Assembly (NCBI RefSeq): GCF_015355755.1
Contig: NZ_JACVEE010000001.1
Location: 248,001-312,000, forward strand
Source of the DNA: Nocardia sp. XZ_19_385
GTDB lineage: Bacteria; Actinomycetota; Actinomycetes; Mycobacteriales; Mycobacteriaceae
DNA: 64,000 nt
Direction: 5' to 3'
Shown here piece by piece: positions 22,893-30,402 of the stretch. The position numbers were made by a program, and so were the translations under genes. Position 1 is the first letter of the stretch. Every line of letters starts with the position of its first letter. Under the pieces are notes generated by a model, which saw only the letters and a list, made by a program, of their open reading frames with translations, was not told the DNA's origin and searched no databases.

Positions 22893-22926
22893 CGGGCGCG
22901 GTCAGTTAGCTGAGATTTTCGCGGCG

Positions 22927-22950
22927 GTTTGCGCTGCTCGGGGTGGGTAC
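22927..22950 (+). promoter_or_regulatory. SigF-type promoter, GTTT-N14-GGGTAC
   Basis: GTTT at 22927-22930, 14-nt spacer, GGGTAC at 22945-22950, then 9 nt to the ATG at 22960. The spacing implies a leaderless transcript. Confidence 0.6.
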
Positions 22951-22959
22951 CCAGAACCC

Positions 22960-23166
22960 ATGACCGCTATGCCGATCAACGGGCCCGGGCTCACGCATCC
23001 CCCGCTACCCGAGCCGGATCCGGTGCCACCGTATCCCGCACCCGATCCGTTCCCGGAGCCGAATCCTGTTCCGCCGCTACCGCCGGACCCGACCCCGATG
23101 CCGAATCCCGACGATCCGCGTCCGCCGCTGCCACCGGTCCCGGGGCCACCGCCGATACCGCGGTAG
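22960..23166 (+). CDS. 68-residue proline-rich peptide
   Basis: Starts at ATG 22960, 9 nt after a SigF-type -10 element, with no ribosome site. From residue 12 the sequence is almost wholly Pro, Asp, Glu and Asn in alternation (PEPDPVPPYPAPDPFPEPNP), followed by PPLPPVPGPPPIPR. Nearly half of its residues are proline. No signal peptide. Such chains form extended polyproline II helices and, with runs of PP, would be expected to depend on elongation factor P. Function unknown. It ends 12 bp from the convergent sigF stop. It is accepted as a gene because of the promoter position and biased composition. Confidence 0.5.
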   Translation: MTAMPINGPGLTHPPLPEPDPVPPYPAPDPFPEPNPVPPLPPDPTPMPNPDDPRPPLPPVPGPPPIPR

Positions 23167-23178
23167 ACCACGCCAGCC

Positions 23179-23964
23179 CTAGTCGCGCAGCGCTTGTTCC
23201 CGCAGCGCGGTCAGGGTTTTGGACAGGATCCTCGACACGTGCATCTGGGAGACCCCCAGCACGTCGGCGATCTGGGTCTGCGTCTTGTTCTCGAAGAACC
23301 GCATGATCAGCACCTGGCGTTCCCGGTCCGGCAGGTCCTCGATCAGCGGTTTGACCGCCATGAAGTCCTCCACCAGATGGTAGGACTCTTCCTCTTCGCC
23401 GAGGCTTTCCAGCAGCGGCAGCGGGGCGTTGTCGATATCGTCGCCGGCCACCGCGTCGATGGACTGGGACTGATAGGCGTTGCCCGCGATCAGCGCCTGG
23501 GTGACCTCCACCAGATCCACATCGAGTTCGGCAGCGATCTCCCGGGCCCGCGGCACCCGGCCCAGCCGCTGCGACATCCGCTCGATGGTCGGACCGATGC
23601 TGAGCTGAATCTCCTTGACCCGCCGCGGAACTCGCACCGCCCAGGTGTTGTCACGGAAGTGCCGGCGCACCTCACCCATGATCGTCGGCACCGCGAACGC
23701 CAGAAACGAAGAACCGCGGCTCACATCGAAGCGATCCGCGGCTTGCACCAACCCCAGTCGTGCCACTTGCAGCAGATCATCGAAGATCTCACCACGTCCG
23801 GAGAACTTTCGCGCGATGTGCTCCGCCAAGGGCAGGCAACGCTCGATCAGTTCCTCCCGCATGGGTTCGCGGCGCGGGTCGTCCGGATCCAGTGCGGCGA
23901 TCTTCTCGAAGAGCGGCTCGATATTGTCGTAGCTGTCACCGGGCGATCTCGACTCACCCGTCAT
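23179..23964 (-). CDS. sigF: General-stress RNA polymerase sigma factor SigF
   Basis: 261 residues, SigB/SigF/SigG family of group-3 sigma factors. Region 2 (EIFDDLLQVARLGLVQAADRF, with the core-binding helix), region 3 (RVPRRVKEIQLSIGPTIERM) and the region 4 helix-turn-helix (TQTQIADVLGVSQMHVSRIL) are intact. The ATG at 23964 is favoured: it overlaps the rsbW stop by 11 nt, the coupling seen for this pair in mycobacteria. It should direct polymerase to GTTT-N14-16-GGGTAT promoters, several of which occur in this window, including one upstream of rsbW-sigF. Confidence 0.93.
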   Translation of the reverse strand: MTGESRSPGDSYDNIEPLFEKIAALDPDDPRREPMREELIERCLPLAEHIARKFSGRGEIFDDLLQVARLGLVQAADRFDVSRGSSFLAFAVPTIMGEVRRHFRDNTWAVRVPRRVKEIQLSIGPTIERMSQRLGRVPRAREIAAELDVDLVEVTQALIAGNAYQSQSIDAVAGDDIDNAPLPLLESLGEEEESYHLVEDFMAVKPLIEDLPDRERQVLIMRFFENKTQTQIADVLGVSQMHVSRILSKTLTALREQALRD

Positions 23965-24385
23965 CAGCCACCCCTCGCACCCAGCTGAAATCCACCATCG
24001 TCGGGAACCCGCCCACCGTCGCGTCGAACGGTTCCTGCACGGCGGCAATGGAAGCCGTCAGGGTCCGCACGATATGCCAGCCGAAACCGGCCTGCCCCAC
24101 TACCGCCTCGGAGGTCGCGACCGAGCCGACGTGGACGAACATCTGCCGGTCGTCATAGGTGAATTCGCACTCGAGGGTGGAGTCCGGCACCGCCTCCATG
24201 ATCAGCGACGTGGCCACCTCGTCCAGGGCGAGCCGGATGTCGGTGACCTCGTCGAGCGCGAAATCGGCTATGAGCGAGACGGTTTCGGCGAGGGCGCGCA
24301 GCATTGTGAGCTGGTCGAACTGAGCGGGTAACCGCACCCCGATCGTCGTCGTCTTCGTTGAGGATCGGGAAGTCCACTCCCCCAT
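23954..24385 (-). CDS. rsbW: Anti-sigma factor RsbW (UsfX-like)
   Basis: 143 residues with a GHKL-like ATP-binding fold (DIRLALDEVATSLIMEAVPD, then a GFGWHIVRTL segment). RsbW proteins bind and sequester SigF. The N-box asparagine expected after LDEVAT is Ser here, as the mycobacterial UsfX type also departs from the canonical N-box, so kinase activity toward an anti-anti-sigma partner is doubtful. The N-terminus (MGEWTSRSSTKTTT) is not strongly fixed. First gene of rsbW-sigF, with a SigF-type promoter about 95 nt upstream that implies autoregulation. Confidence 0.88.
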   Translation of the reverse strand: MGEWTSRSSTKTTTIGVRLPAQFDQLTMLRALAETVSLIADFALDEVTDIRLALDEVATSLIMEAVPDSTLECEFTYDDRQMFVHVGSVATSEAVVGQAGFGWHIVRTLTASIAAVQEPFDATVGGFPTMVDFSWVRGVADDG

Positions 24386-24478
24386 TGCCCATCACCACCT
24401 TGTTCGCGTCGCCGGTTGCGCGGTCCGGCCACCGGGCACAGCCCCATGCTCTAACCGCGACGTTCCTCACGGTGCCGC

Positions 24479-24503
24479 TTACCCGGTGCGGGCGGGAGCA
24501 AAC
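24479..24503 (-). promoter_or_regulatory. SigF-type autoregulatory promoter of rsbW-sigF, GTTT-N15-GGGTAA
   Basis: On the minus strand GTTT (24503-24500), a 15-nt spacer and GGGTAA (24484-24479). Predicts a leader of about 85-90 nt before the rsbW ATG. Confidence 0.65.
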
Positions 24504-24513
24504 ACGAACCTGG

Positions 24514-25281
24514 TCAGCTACCCGCCTGGATGCGCTCGTGCGCGGTGAGCAGCAAATGATCGAATTCGGTGCGCATATGCACTGGCGAGTGCACCATCGC
24601 GCCGATGTCGGCGACCAGCTGGTCGGCCAGCGCGCGCAGCTTCACGTTGGTTTCCTGGGACCGCCAGCTGAGCACCTTGAACGCCTGCTCCGGGCTGATT
24701 CCGTAGACCAGCATCAGCGCGCCCTTGGCCTGTTCGATCACCGCGCGCGCCGCGTACAGCTCGGGCAGGGTGTCGTCGAGGGTTTCCTGCCGGTGCTCCT
24801 CGAGGGTGTCGGTGACGTCGACGTAGTAGCCGGCGGTGCCCACGACCTCGCCGTCGTCGTCGGCCATCCGGTCGGCGACCACGATGACGTGATGCACGTT
24901 GCCGCCGGTGTCGATGATGCGGTGCCGGCTGGAGAACGGATCGCCGTGCTCGACGGTCTTGGCGAGCGTGCTGGCCACCTGCGCACGGTCCTCGGGGTGC
25001 TTGTGGGTCAGCAGCAGCTCGGTGGTCGGGGTGACGGTGCCGGGCGTGTACCCGTGCATCACCGCCACCTCGTCGGACCATTCCCAGCGCTCGTCGTCGA
25101 ACCAATACCGGAAGTTGCCGACGCTTTGCGGCTTACCCATTCCGATCACACGGTTCAGCGCAACGGCATCCTCGGCGTCCGGGTCCGCTTCGTGAACCGA
25201 TCCACTCTCCATCACAGCGCCAGTATGCGTGGCGTAGAGCGTGCGAGCGAGTGGATCGGCCGGTTCGAGGACCAACGTCAT
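24514..25281 (-). CDS. PAS-ANTAR regulator (putative RNA-binding antiterminator)
   Basis: 255 residues. A PAS_3-type sensor domain (about 45-165: RYWFDDERWEWSDEVAVMHGY, then HPEDRAQV) is followed by an ANTAR domain (about 180-235: AVIEQAKGALMLVYGISPEQAF). ANTAR proteins bind tandem hairpins in nascent RNA and prevent termination. It starts immediately next to the TGA of the STAS gene, with no gap, so the two form an operon. PAS-ANTAR proteins next to sigF are typical of Nocardia and Mycobacterium. Signal unknown. Confidence 0.88.
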   Translation of the reverse strand: MTLVLEPADPLARTLYATHTGAVMESGSVHEADPDAEDAVALNRVIGMGKPQSVGNFRYWFDDERWEWSDEVAVMHGYTPGTVTPTTELLLTHKHPEDRAQVASTLAKTVEHGDPFSSRHRIIDTGGNVHHVIVVADRMADDDGEVVGTAGYYVDVTDTLEEHRQETLDDTLPELYAARAVIEQAKGALMLVYGISPEQAFKVLSWRSQETNVKLRALADQLVADIGAMVHSPVHMRTEFDHLLLTAHERIQAGS

Positions 25282-25716
25282 TCAGGCGTCGAGGGCCGCC
25301 CGCATCGAGGGGTAGTTACCGAACATCGGCCGGACTCCGGTGAGTTCGAAGGCACGCTCGATGTCGCGGCGACCGGCCACGATCCGGAGGTCGACGCCGT
25401 TGCACGCGGCCCGCTGCCGGGCCGCGCCGAGGCTGGCGGCGGCCCGCAGGCTGACGAACCGCGCGGCCCGCAGATCGATCACCACCGCGGGAGCGCCGGA
25501 ATCGATCGCGTTGTCGAGGGTGGCGCGAAATTCGGGATAGACGGCGGCGTCGAGCTCGCCTTCCACCCGCACCACCACGCTTCGTCTACGGCGGTCGACC
25601 CGTTGCGCCCAGGTACGGCTCGGATGGAACCGTGGCGTCGAATCGTCCGCTGTAGCGCCGTCGGCAGACACGTGAGCACCGTTAAGAGAGTGCAGCACAA
25701 CTGCATCCGTAGGCAT
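25282..25716 (-). CDS. STAS-domain anti-anti-sigma factor
   Basis: 144 residues. The STAS domain is at about 42-140 (SVVVRVEGELDAAVYPEF, AVVIDLRAARFVSLRAAASL). The conserved phosphorylatable serine of SpoIIAA-type proteins lies near FVSLRAA. The N-terminal 40 residues are variable. It would compete with SigF for RsbW. A gggagg site lies 8 nt before the ATG. It heads a two-gene operon with the PAS-ANTAR gene. No SigF-type promoter was seen directly upstream. Confidence 0.82.
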   Translation of the reverse strand: MPTDAVVLHSLNGAHVSADGATADDSTPRFHPSRTWAQRVDRRRRSVVVRVEGELDAAVYPEFRATLDNAIDSGAPAVVIDLRAARFVSLRAAASLGAARQRAACNGVDLRIVAGRRDIERAFELTGVRPMFGNYPSMRAALDA

Positions 25717-26095
25717 GACATACCTCCCACAATCAGGGGGGATCTCCGGTTCACAACAGGTGCGGAGGGGTCTGCGGGAAGTGAGCGGCGAAGTGGGGAG
25801 TTCGTATGGGGGAACTCGTGTCGCAACGCTCCCGCCGACCTAGCACCGAGCGTCTCCTCATCGAGGCGGTCGCTGTGAATCCGGGGTCGGCTGTAGTCTC
25901 AACCTTTCCCTAGTTTGGCACGCCCGCTCCGTTCTGTACACAAAACCGGCGCAGCACCGGCCCGGGGCGCGATCGTCACGGTTTGGATCACGCACCCCGC
26001 CCTCACCCGGTCGAACAGCGCCTGCCCGGGTTTGCCGCCGCAGTTCACTGGGCATAACCGCCACAGATCGTCTGCGCCGTTGATGGGAGTCCGCC
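25717..26095. other. Non-coding divergent gap, STAS gene / glycosyltransferase
   Basis: No coding frame with real-gene character is seen. The only assignable element is a SigF-like promoter at 26030-26055 for the plus-strand glycosyltransferase gene. Confidence 0.5.
26030..26055 (+). promoter_or_regulatory. SigF-like promoter, GTTT-N16-GGGCAT
   Basis: GTTT at 26030-26033, 16 nt, then GGGCAT at 26050-26055 (one mismatch to GGGTAT). Predicts a leader of about 34 nt before the GTG at 26096. Confidence 0.45.
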
Positions 26096-27331
26096 GTGAA
26101 GATTGCAATGGTGGCCGAATGTGCTTCTCCGCTAACCGAACTCGGCGGGGGCGCCGCCAGCGGGCGGACGGTCGCGGTGGGGGCATTGGCGGCGGCGCTG
26201 GTCCGGGCCGGGCACGAAGTCACGGTGTACACCCGTCGGCAGGATCCGCACACCCGCACCGAAGTTCCGGCCCGGGAGGGTTATCGCGTGGTGCACGTCC
26301 CCGCCGGGCCGCCGCGGCCGCTGCCGCGCGACCAGATCCTGCCGCATCTGGGTGAATTCGGGACGTTCCTGCGCAAGCACTGGGCGCTGCGCCGCCCCGA
26401 GGTGGTGCACGCGCACTTCTGGATGTCGGCGCTGGCCGCCGAATTGGCCGCCCGCTCACACGATCTGCCGGTGGTGGTGTCCTTCCACGGGCTGGGCACG
26501 GTGCGCCGGCGCTTCCACGGCCTGGCCGATACCAGCCCGCGCCCGCGCATCCGCTTCGAGCGGCTCATCGCCACCCGCGCCACCCAGGTCCTGGCCACCT
26601 GCTCCGACGAGGTCACCGAGCTGACCCGGATGGGGGTGCCGCGATTCCGGATTTCGGTGGTACCCGGCGGAGTCGATCTCGCGACGTTCACCCCGGACGG
26701 CGGCGCGGCCGGGCGACGGCAGCCGCATCGGCTGCTGGCGGTGGGAAGACTGGTGCGCCGCAAGGGATTCGACCTTGCGGTGCGCACGCTCGCCGAACTG
26801 CCGGATACCGAACTCGTGATCGCGGGCGGCGCTGTCGGCGACGGCCTCGACGAGGACACCGAAACCCGTCGCCTGCGCCGTTTGGCTGCCGATTACGGTG
26901 TGGCGGAACGGCTTCGGATGCTCGGACCGGTATCGCACGCGACCATGCCGCGGTTGTACCGCTCGGCCGACGTGGCGCTGTGCACGTCCTGGTACGAGCC
27001 GTTCGGACTGGTCCCGCTGGAAGCCATGGCCTGCGGGACTCCGGTCGTCGCCACCGCGGTCGGCGGGATGCTGGACACCGTGGTCGACGGCGTCACCGGA
27101 AGACTAGTCGCGCCACCGGAACCCGCGACCATCGCACGGGCGGTACGCGCCCTGCTCGACGATCCGGTGCGGCGCGAATCCTGGGGCGCCGCGGGCATCC
27201 AGCGGGTGCGCGAGCGCTATTCCTGGGATCGCATCGCCGCCGAGACCGTGACCACCTACGAGCGCGCCACCCCGATCCGCAGCGCTCCGCTCCGCCCGGC
27301 CCCGCTGCCCGCGGTAGCCACCGCGCGCTAG
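26096..27331 (+). CDS. Family 4 glycosyltransferase
   Basis: 411 residues, GT-B fold. The N-terminal half has a GGGAASGRTVAVGALA loop and VHAHFWMSALAAEL; the C-terminal half has VPGGVD, VGRLVRRKGFDLAV and the GT4 nucleotide-sugar motif SWYEPFGLVPLEAMACG containing the EX7E pair. It starts at GTG with ggga 9 nt upstream. Substrate and product unknown; GT4 enzymes of this lineage make mannosides, glucosyl-glycerol-type solutes or wall glycans. The gene overlaps the convergent DUF6328 gene by 4 bp and probably belongs to the stress region. Confidence 0.87.
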   Translation: MKIAMVAECASPLTELGGGAASGRTVAVGALAAALVRAGHEVTVYTRRQDPHTRTEVPAREGYRVVHVPAGPPRPLPRDQILPHLGEFGTFLRKHWALRRPEVVHAHFWMSALAAELAARSHDLPVVVSFHGLGTVRRRFHGLADTSPRPRIRFERLIATRATQVLATCSDEVTELTRMGVPRFRISVVPGGVDLATFTPDGGAAGRRQPHRLLAVGRLVRRKGFDLAVRTLAELPDTELVIAGGAVGDGLDEDTETRRLRRLAADYGVAERLRMLGPVSHATMPRLYRSADVALCTSWYEPFGLVPLEAMACGTPVVATAVGGMLDTVVDGVTGRLVAPPEPATIARAVRALLDDPVRRESWGAAGIQRVRERYSWDRIAAETVTTYERATPIRSAPLRPAPLPAVATAR

Positions 27332-27867
27332 CGCTCGTCCGCCGCATCCGCCGACGCCGGATCGGCCTCGGATCTAGCCCGCCACCGCCAGGGGGTGAGC
27401 AGCCAGGCGACGACGAACAGCGCCGCGAGGACCGCGCCCGCCACCACACCCGCGTACGCCTCTTCGACGACGACCTCGAAGACCAGAATCACGGCGCCGG
27501 TGAGCGCGACGCCCAGCAGAGCCACCCCGATCATCGCGCACCGATGCGCTGCGGCCACCACGTTCCCCATGCGCTGCCGCCGGAACAGGATCCGATGCCA
27601 GGACACCGGCGCCACCAGGAACACCGTCGCTCCCACCGCCGTGGACACGGTGACCAGATACAGCACCCGCAAAGGGCCGGAAAGATGCGCGAAACCGGAC
27701 TGGAACGGCAGGATCAGCAGAGCGCCGATCAAGAATTGGATACCGGTCTGGACGACGCGTAATTCCTGGATCAGGCTTTCCCAGTTGCGGTCGAGACGTT
27801 CGGTGTCAGTCTCGGACCGGCCGTGCGGGAACCGGCCCTCCCCCGGGCGGCCGCCGTGCTCGTTCAC
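27328..27867 (-). CDS. DUF6328 membrane protein, four TM segments
   Basis: 179 residues from the GTG at 27867, chosen because ggaggaga lies 6 nt upstream; an in-frame ATG at 28086 would add an implausible Arg-rich stretch. The DUF6328 motif RLDRNWESLIQELRVVQTG is followed by four TM segments. A SigF-type promoter lies 44 nt upstream. Function unknown; the family is often next to general-stress genes. Confidence 0.8.
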   Translation of the reverse strand: MNEHGGRPGEGRFPHGRSETDTERLDRNWESLIQELRVVQTGIQFLIGALLILPFQSGFAHLSGPLRVLYLVTVSTAVGATVFLVAPVSWHRILFRRQRMGNVVAAAHRCAMIGVALLGVALTGAVILVFEVVVEEAYAGVVAGAVLAALFVVAWLLTPWRWRARSEADPASADAADER

Positions 27868-27910
27868 CTGAATCTCCTCCCCTGCTCGATCTCCAGGGGT
27901 AAAGACCCGT

Positions 27911-27935
27911 ATACCCGCTGTCACCACGATTAACC
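27911..27935 (-). promoter_or_regulatory. SigF-type promoter, GGTT-N15-GGGTAT (minus strand)
   Basis: On the minus strand GGTT (27935-27932), 15 nt, GGGTAT (27916-27911), with the gene start at 27867. Its -35 element abuts the -35 of the divergent plus-strand promoter. Confidence 0.65.
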
Positions 27936-27952
27936 GCGAAAGCGCCGGGTAC
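27928..27952 (+). promoter_or_regulatory. SigF-like promoter, GATT-N15-GGGTAC
   Basis: GATT at 27928-27931, 15 nt, GGGTAC at 27947-27952, then 9 nt to the ATG at 27962. The -35 differs by one base from GTTT; the same GATT form recurs at 29567 and 32332. Confidence 0.5.
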
Positions 27953-27961
27953 CACCGCCCT

Positions 27962-28552
27962 ATGGTTCCGACCACCGAAGAGCTGCTGCACGCGCTGACC
28001 CGCACGGTCACCACCCTGACCGGTACCGGTATCCGGTTCGCGGTCGCGGGCGGTTGCGCGGTGTATGCCCGGGGCGGGCCGGTCACCCATCACGACGTCG
28101 ATATCTTCGTCAAACCCGAAGACACCGACGCGGCCGTGGCGGCACTGGCGGAGGAGGGCCTGCGGCTGTGCGAGCCCGCCGAGGACTGGCTGACCAAGGT
28201 ATACGACGGCGACACCCTGATCGACGTGATCTTCCGCCCGAACAATCGCGACGTCACCGACGAACTGCTGGATCGCGCGGAGGAAATGCGGATCGGCCCG
28301 ACGATGGCGCCGGTCGTCAGCGGCACCGACCTGATGGTGGACAAGCTGCTCGTGTTCGACGCGCACCGGCTGGACCTGAGCCCGCTCCTGCACATCGCCC
28401 GCGACCTGCGCGAACAGGTCGACTGGACGGCCGTGCGGCAGCAGACCGAACATTCGCCGTACGCGCGCGCCTTTCTCGGCCTGCTGGCCGATCTCGGGAT
28501 CGCCGACACCGGAATCACCAACGGGGGCACCGACACCGAGGGAGGCAAGTAG
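27962..28552 (+). CDS. Nucleotidyltransferase-fold protein
   Basis: 196 residues. The N-terminal half has the nucleotidyltransferase pattern GIRFAVAGGCAVYARG followed by HHDVDIFV (catalytic Asp pair) and a third acidic site in LIDVIFR, so it looks active. Related proteins include antitoxin-associated and antibiotic-modifying nucleotidyltransferases, but no toxin partner is next to it. It begins at an ATG 9 nt after a SigF-like -10. Its stop is directly followed by the BON gene ATG. Confidence 0.75.
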   Translation: MVPTTEELLHALTRTVTTLTGTGIRFAVAGGCAVYARGGPVTHHDVDIFVKPEDTDAAVAALAEEGLRLCEPAEDWLTKVYDGDTLIDVIFRPNNRDVTDELLDRAEEMRIGPTMAPVVSGTDLMVDKLLVFDAHRLDLSPLLHIARDLREQVDWTAVRQQTEHSPYARAFLGLLADLGIADTGITNGGTDTEGGK

Positions 28553-28816
28553 ATGGAGACACCGCAATATGTCGTCGCGCATCTGCGCCGCGCACTCGCC
28601 GAGGATCCGCGTACCTGCGAACTCGGCATCCACGTCACCATTCGCGGTGAGGTGGTGGTGCTCGGCGGCGAGGTGAGCAGTGTGGAACGCAAACAGGCCA
28701 TGGAGACGGTGATCCGGGAGCAGCTGCCGACGGCGCGCATTCACAACGACGTGCACGTCACCCTGCCCTGCGCCCCGGAGGGCACCGAAGACCTCTCCGC
28801 GCCCGAAAGGAGTTGA
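28553..28816 (+). CDS. BON-domain protein
   Basis: 87 residues, a single BON domain (VVAHLRRALAEDP, GIHVTIRGEVVVLGGEVSS, QLPTARIHNDVHV). BON domains bind phospholipid or glycans and occur in osmotic-shock proteins such as OsmY. There is no signal peptide, so it is probably cytoplasmic. It starts directly after the nucleotidyltransferase stop with no gap and is followed at 5 bp by the phosphoesterase gene. Confidence 0.85.
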   Translation: METPQYVVAHLRRALAEDPRTCELGIHVTIRGEVVVLGGEVSSVERKQAMETVIREQLPTARIHNDVHVTLPCAPEGTEDLSAPERS

Positions 28817-28821
28817 GCCCC

Positions 28822-29568
28822 ATGCGAATCGCGGCCGTGGGTGATATCCATCTGGGCGCGGAATCGGCCGGCCAGCTGCGGCCGGCGCTGCGCGAACTGC
28901 CGTTGCGCGCCGACGCGCTGCTGCTCGCCGGTGATCTGACCCGGCACGGCACCCTGGAGGAGGCGCGGGTGGTGGCGAACGAAGTCTCCGACCTGGGGCT
29001 GCCGGTGATCGCGGTGCTGGGCAACCACGACCACCACAGCGACCTGCCGGACGAGATCACCGCGCTGCTCTGCGACCACGGCATCACGGTGCTGGAAGGC
29101 ACCTCGGTCACCCTCGACATCGGCGGGGAAACCCTCGGCGTGGCCGGCTGCAAGGGCTTCGGCGGCGGCTTCGCGGGCAAGTGCGCCAGCATCTTCGGCG
29201 AACGCCTCATGCGCGAATTCGCCGGGCACACCGTCGATGTCGCCGAATCGCTGCGCAGCGCGCTGGCCGATCTCGACACCGATGTGACGGTGGTGCTCAC
29301 CCACTACTCCCCCATCAGCGACACCCTGCACGGCGAACCCCCGGAGATCTACGCGTTCCTCGGCTCCTATCTGCTGGGTGAGCCGATCGATGAGTTCCAG
29401 GTCGATCTGGCGCTGCACGGGCACGCGCACGCGGGCACCGAACGCGGCACCACCCCGGGCGGGATCCGGGTGCGCAATGTCGCCGAACCGGTGATCCGGG
29501 CGGCGTATGCGATCTACGAGTTGCAGCCCGCGCGCGACAAGGCGGCCCAGCCGCTGGCCACCCGGTGA
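28822..29568 (+). CDS. Metallophosphoesterase
   Basis: 248 residues of the calcineurin-like family. The dimetal motifs GDIHLG, GDLTRHG, GNHD, HYSPIS and GHAHAG are all present. It begins at ATG 28822 with aggag 8 nt upstream. It is third in the nucleotidyltransferase-BON-phosphoesterase operon. Substrate unknown: family members hydrolyse phosphodiesters or nucleotide phosphates. Confidence 0.88.
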   Translation: MRIAAVGDIHLGAESAGQLRPALRELPLRADALLLAGDLTRHGTLEEARVVANEVSDLGLPVIAVLGNHDHHSDLPDEITALLCDHGITVLEGTSVTLDIGGETLGVAGCKGFGGGFAGKCASIFGERLMREFAGHTVDVAESLRSALADLDTDVTVVLTHYSPISDTLHGEPPEIYAFLGSYLLGEPIDEFQVDLALHGHAHAGTERGTTPGGIRVRNVAEPVIRAAYAIYELQPARDKAAQPLATR

Positions 29569-29591
29569 TTGACCGTGCCGAACCCGGGTAT
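29567..29591 (+). promoter_or_regulatory. SigF-like promoter of usfY, GATT-N15-GGGTAT
   Basis: GATT at 29567-29570 overlaps the stop of the phosphoesterase; GGGTAT is at 29586-29591. Predicts a leader of about 43 nt before the usfY ATG at 29641. Confidence 0.5.
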
Positions 29592-29640
29592 CGCTGCCAA
29601 GGCACCTGTTCGACAGTTCGGCCAGAAAAGGAGCTTCCTA

Positions 29641-29925
29641 ATGGTTGGCGAGCAAGATTTTCCGGATCATGAACGCACCACCAGAAGTCACGCCGGCGAA
29701 ACGCTCGAGGACACCCGCAATTGGCCCGGCATTATTCTCGTGATGCTGGGCATCGTCGGGCTCGCGCTGACTGTCACCGCCGCGGGCTACGGATTCGAGG
29801 GCTGGGCGATCATCGGTGTTGTCGCCACCGTGCTGTGCCTCGGTATCGGCGCGTTCCTCGTTTTCGCCGAGCACCGCCGGGTCCGCAAGGAGGAGACGCA
29901 CAGCTCCGACGATGGCGGGCATTGA
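29641..29925 (+). CDS. usfY: UsfY-like two-TM stress membrane protein
   Basis: 94 residues. The ERTTRSHAGETLEDTRNWPG block, two TM segments and a C-terminal AEHRRVRKEE follow mycobacterial UsfY, which is encoded upstream of rsbW-sigF there. Here usfY lies about 5 kb away. A gaaaaggag site precedes the ATG by 8 nt. Function unknown; proposed to be a SigF-associated membrane protein. Confidence 0.78.
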   Translation: MVGEQDFPDHERTTRSHAGETLEDTRNWPGIILVMLGIVGLALTVTAAGYGFEGWAIIGVVATVLCLGIGAFLVFAEHRRVRKEETHSSDDGGH

Positions 29926-30377
29926 TGAACGCTCGCTCGTTGTGTTTGCTCGCCGCCGCGGGCGCGCTGTTGCTGACTGGATGTGGCAGCAACGTGCCCG
30001 GAGGCGATTCCGAAACTCCGATCGGCCCCGCCACCCCGACTCAGCCGAAATTCACGATGACCTTCAATTCGACGACGCCGAAGAGTTCGGAAATTCCGAA
30101 CCCCGATCAGATCACCGAGGTGGCGGCGAACCAGTTGTGCGAGATGTTCCGCGACGAGCTCGGGGATTGGAAATCGCAGGGTTCGGTGCTGGCCCGGGTG
30201 GGTTTCAACGGCACCGTGCACAACTGGGGGCTGCGCAACGGCGGCCTCAACGACCTGATTGTCCGGGACCGCACGGTGATCGACACGGCCACCACCGCGG
30301 CCTGCCCGCAGACGCGTGACGAAGTGCTCGAAGCGCTCGATGTTCCCGACCTCGCCTCCGGCTTGGCCGGATTCTGA
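29925..30377 (+). CDS. Secreted lipoprotein, unknown
   Basis: 150 residues. Lipoprotein signal peptide (MNARSLCLLAAAGALLLTGC) with a clear LTGC lipobox; mature part with two further cysteines (NQLCEM, AACPQT). The TGATG overlap with usfY couples translation. A lipoprotein of unknown role on the outer face of the membrane. Confidence 0.75.
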   Translation: MNARSLCLLAAAGALLLTGCGSNVPGGDSETPIGPATPTQPKFTMTFNSTTPKSSEIPNPDQITEVAANQLCEMFRDELGDWKSQGSVLARVGFNGTVHNWGLRNGGLNDLIVRDRTVIDTATTAACPQTRDEVLEALDVPDLASGLAGF

Positions 30378-30402
30378 TTCCCTTCAGCCCCAGGAGAATT
30401 CG

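Noticed and set aside
24153..24470. Minus-strand GTG frame 8 nt after the sigF-operon -10 element
   Set aside because: It is out of frame with rsbW and is Arg/Pro-rich without a recognisable domain. Considered as a leaderless upstream ORF but unsupported.
24358..25878. 506-codon plus-strand frame over rsbW, PAS-ANTAR and STAS genes
   Set aside because: Antisense to three genes with clear domains; no plausible domain in the frame.
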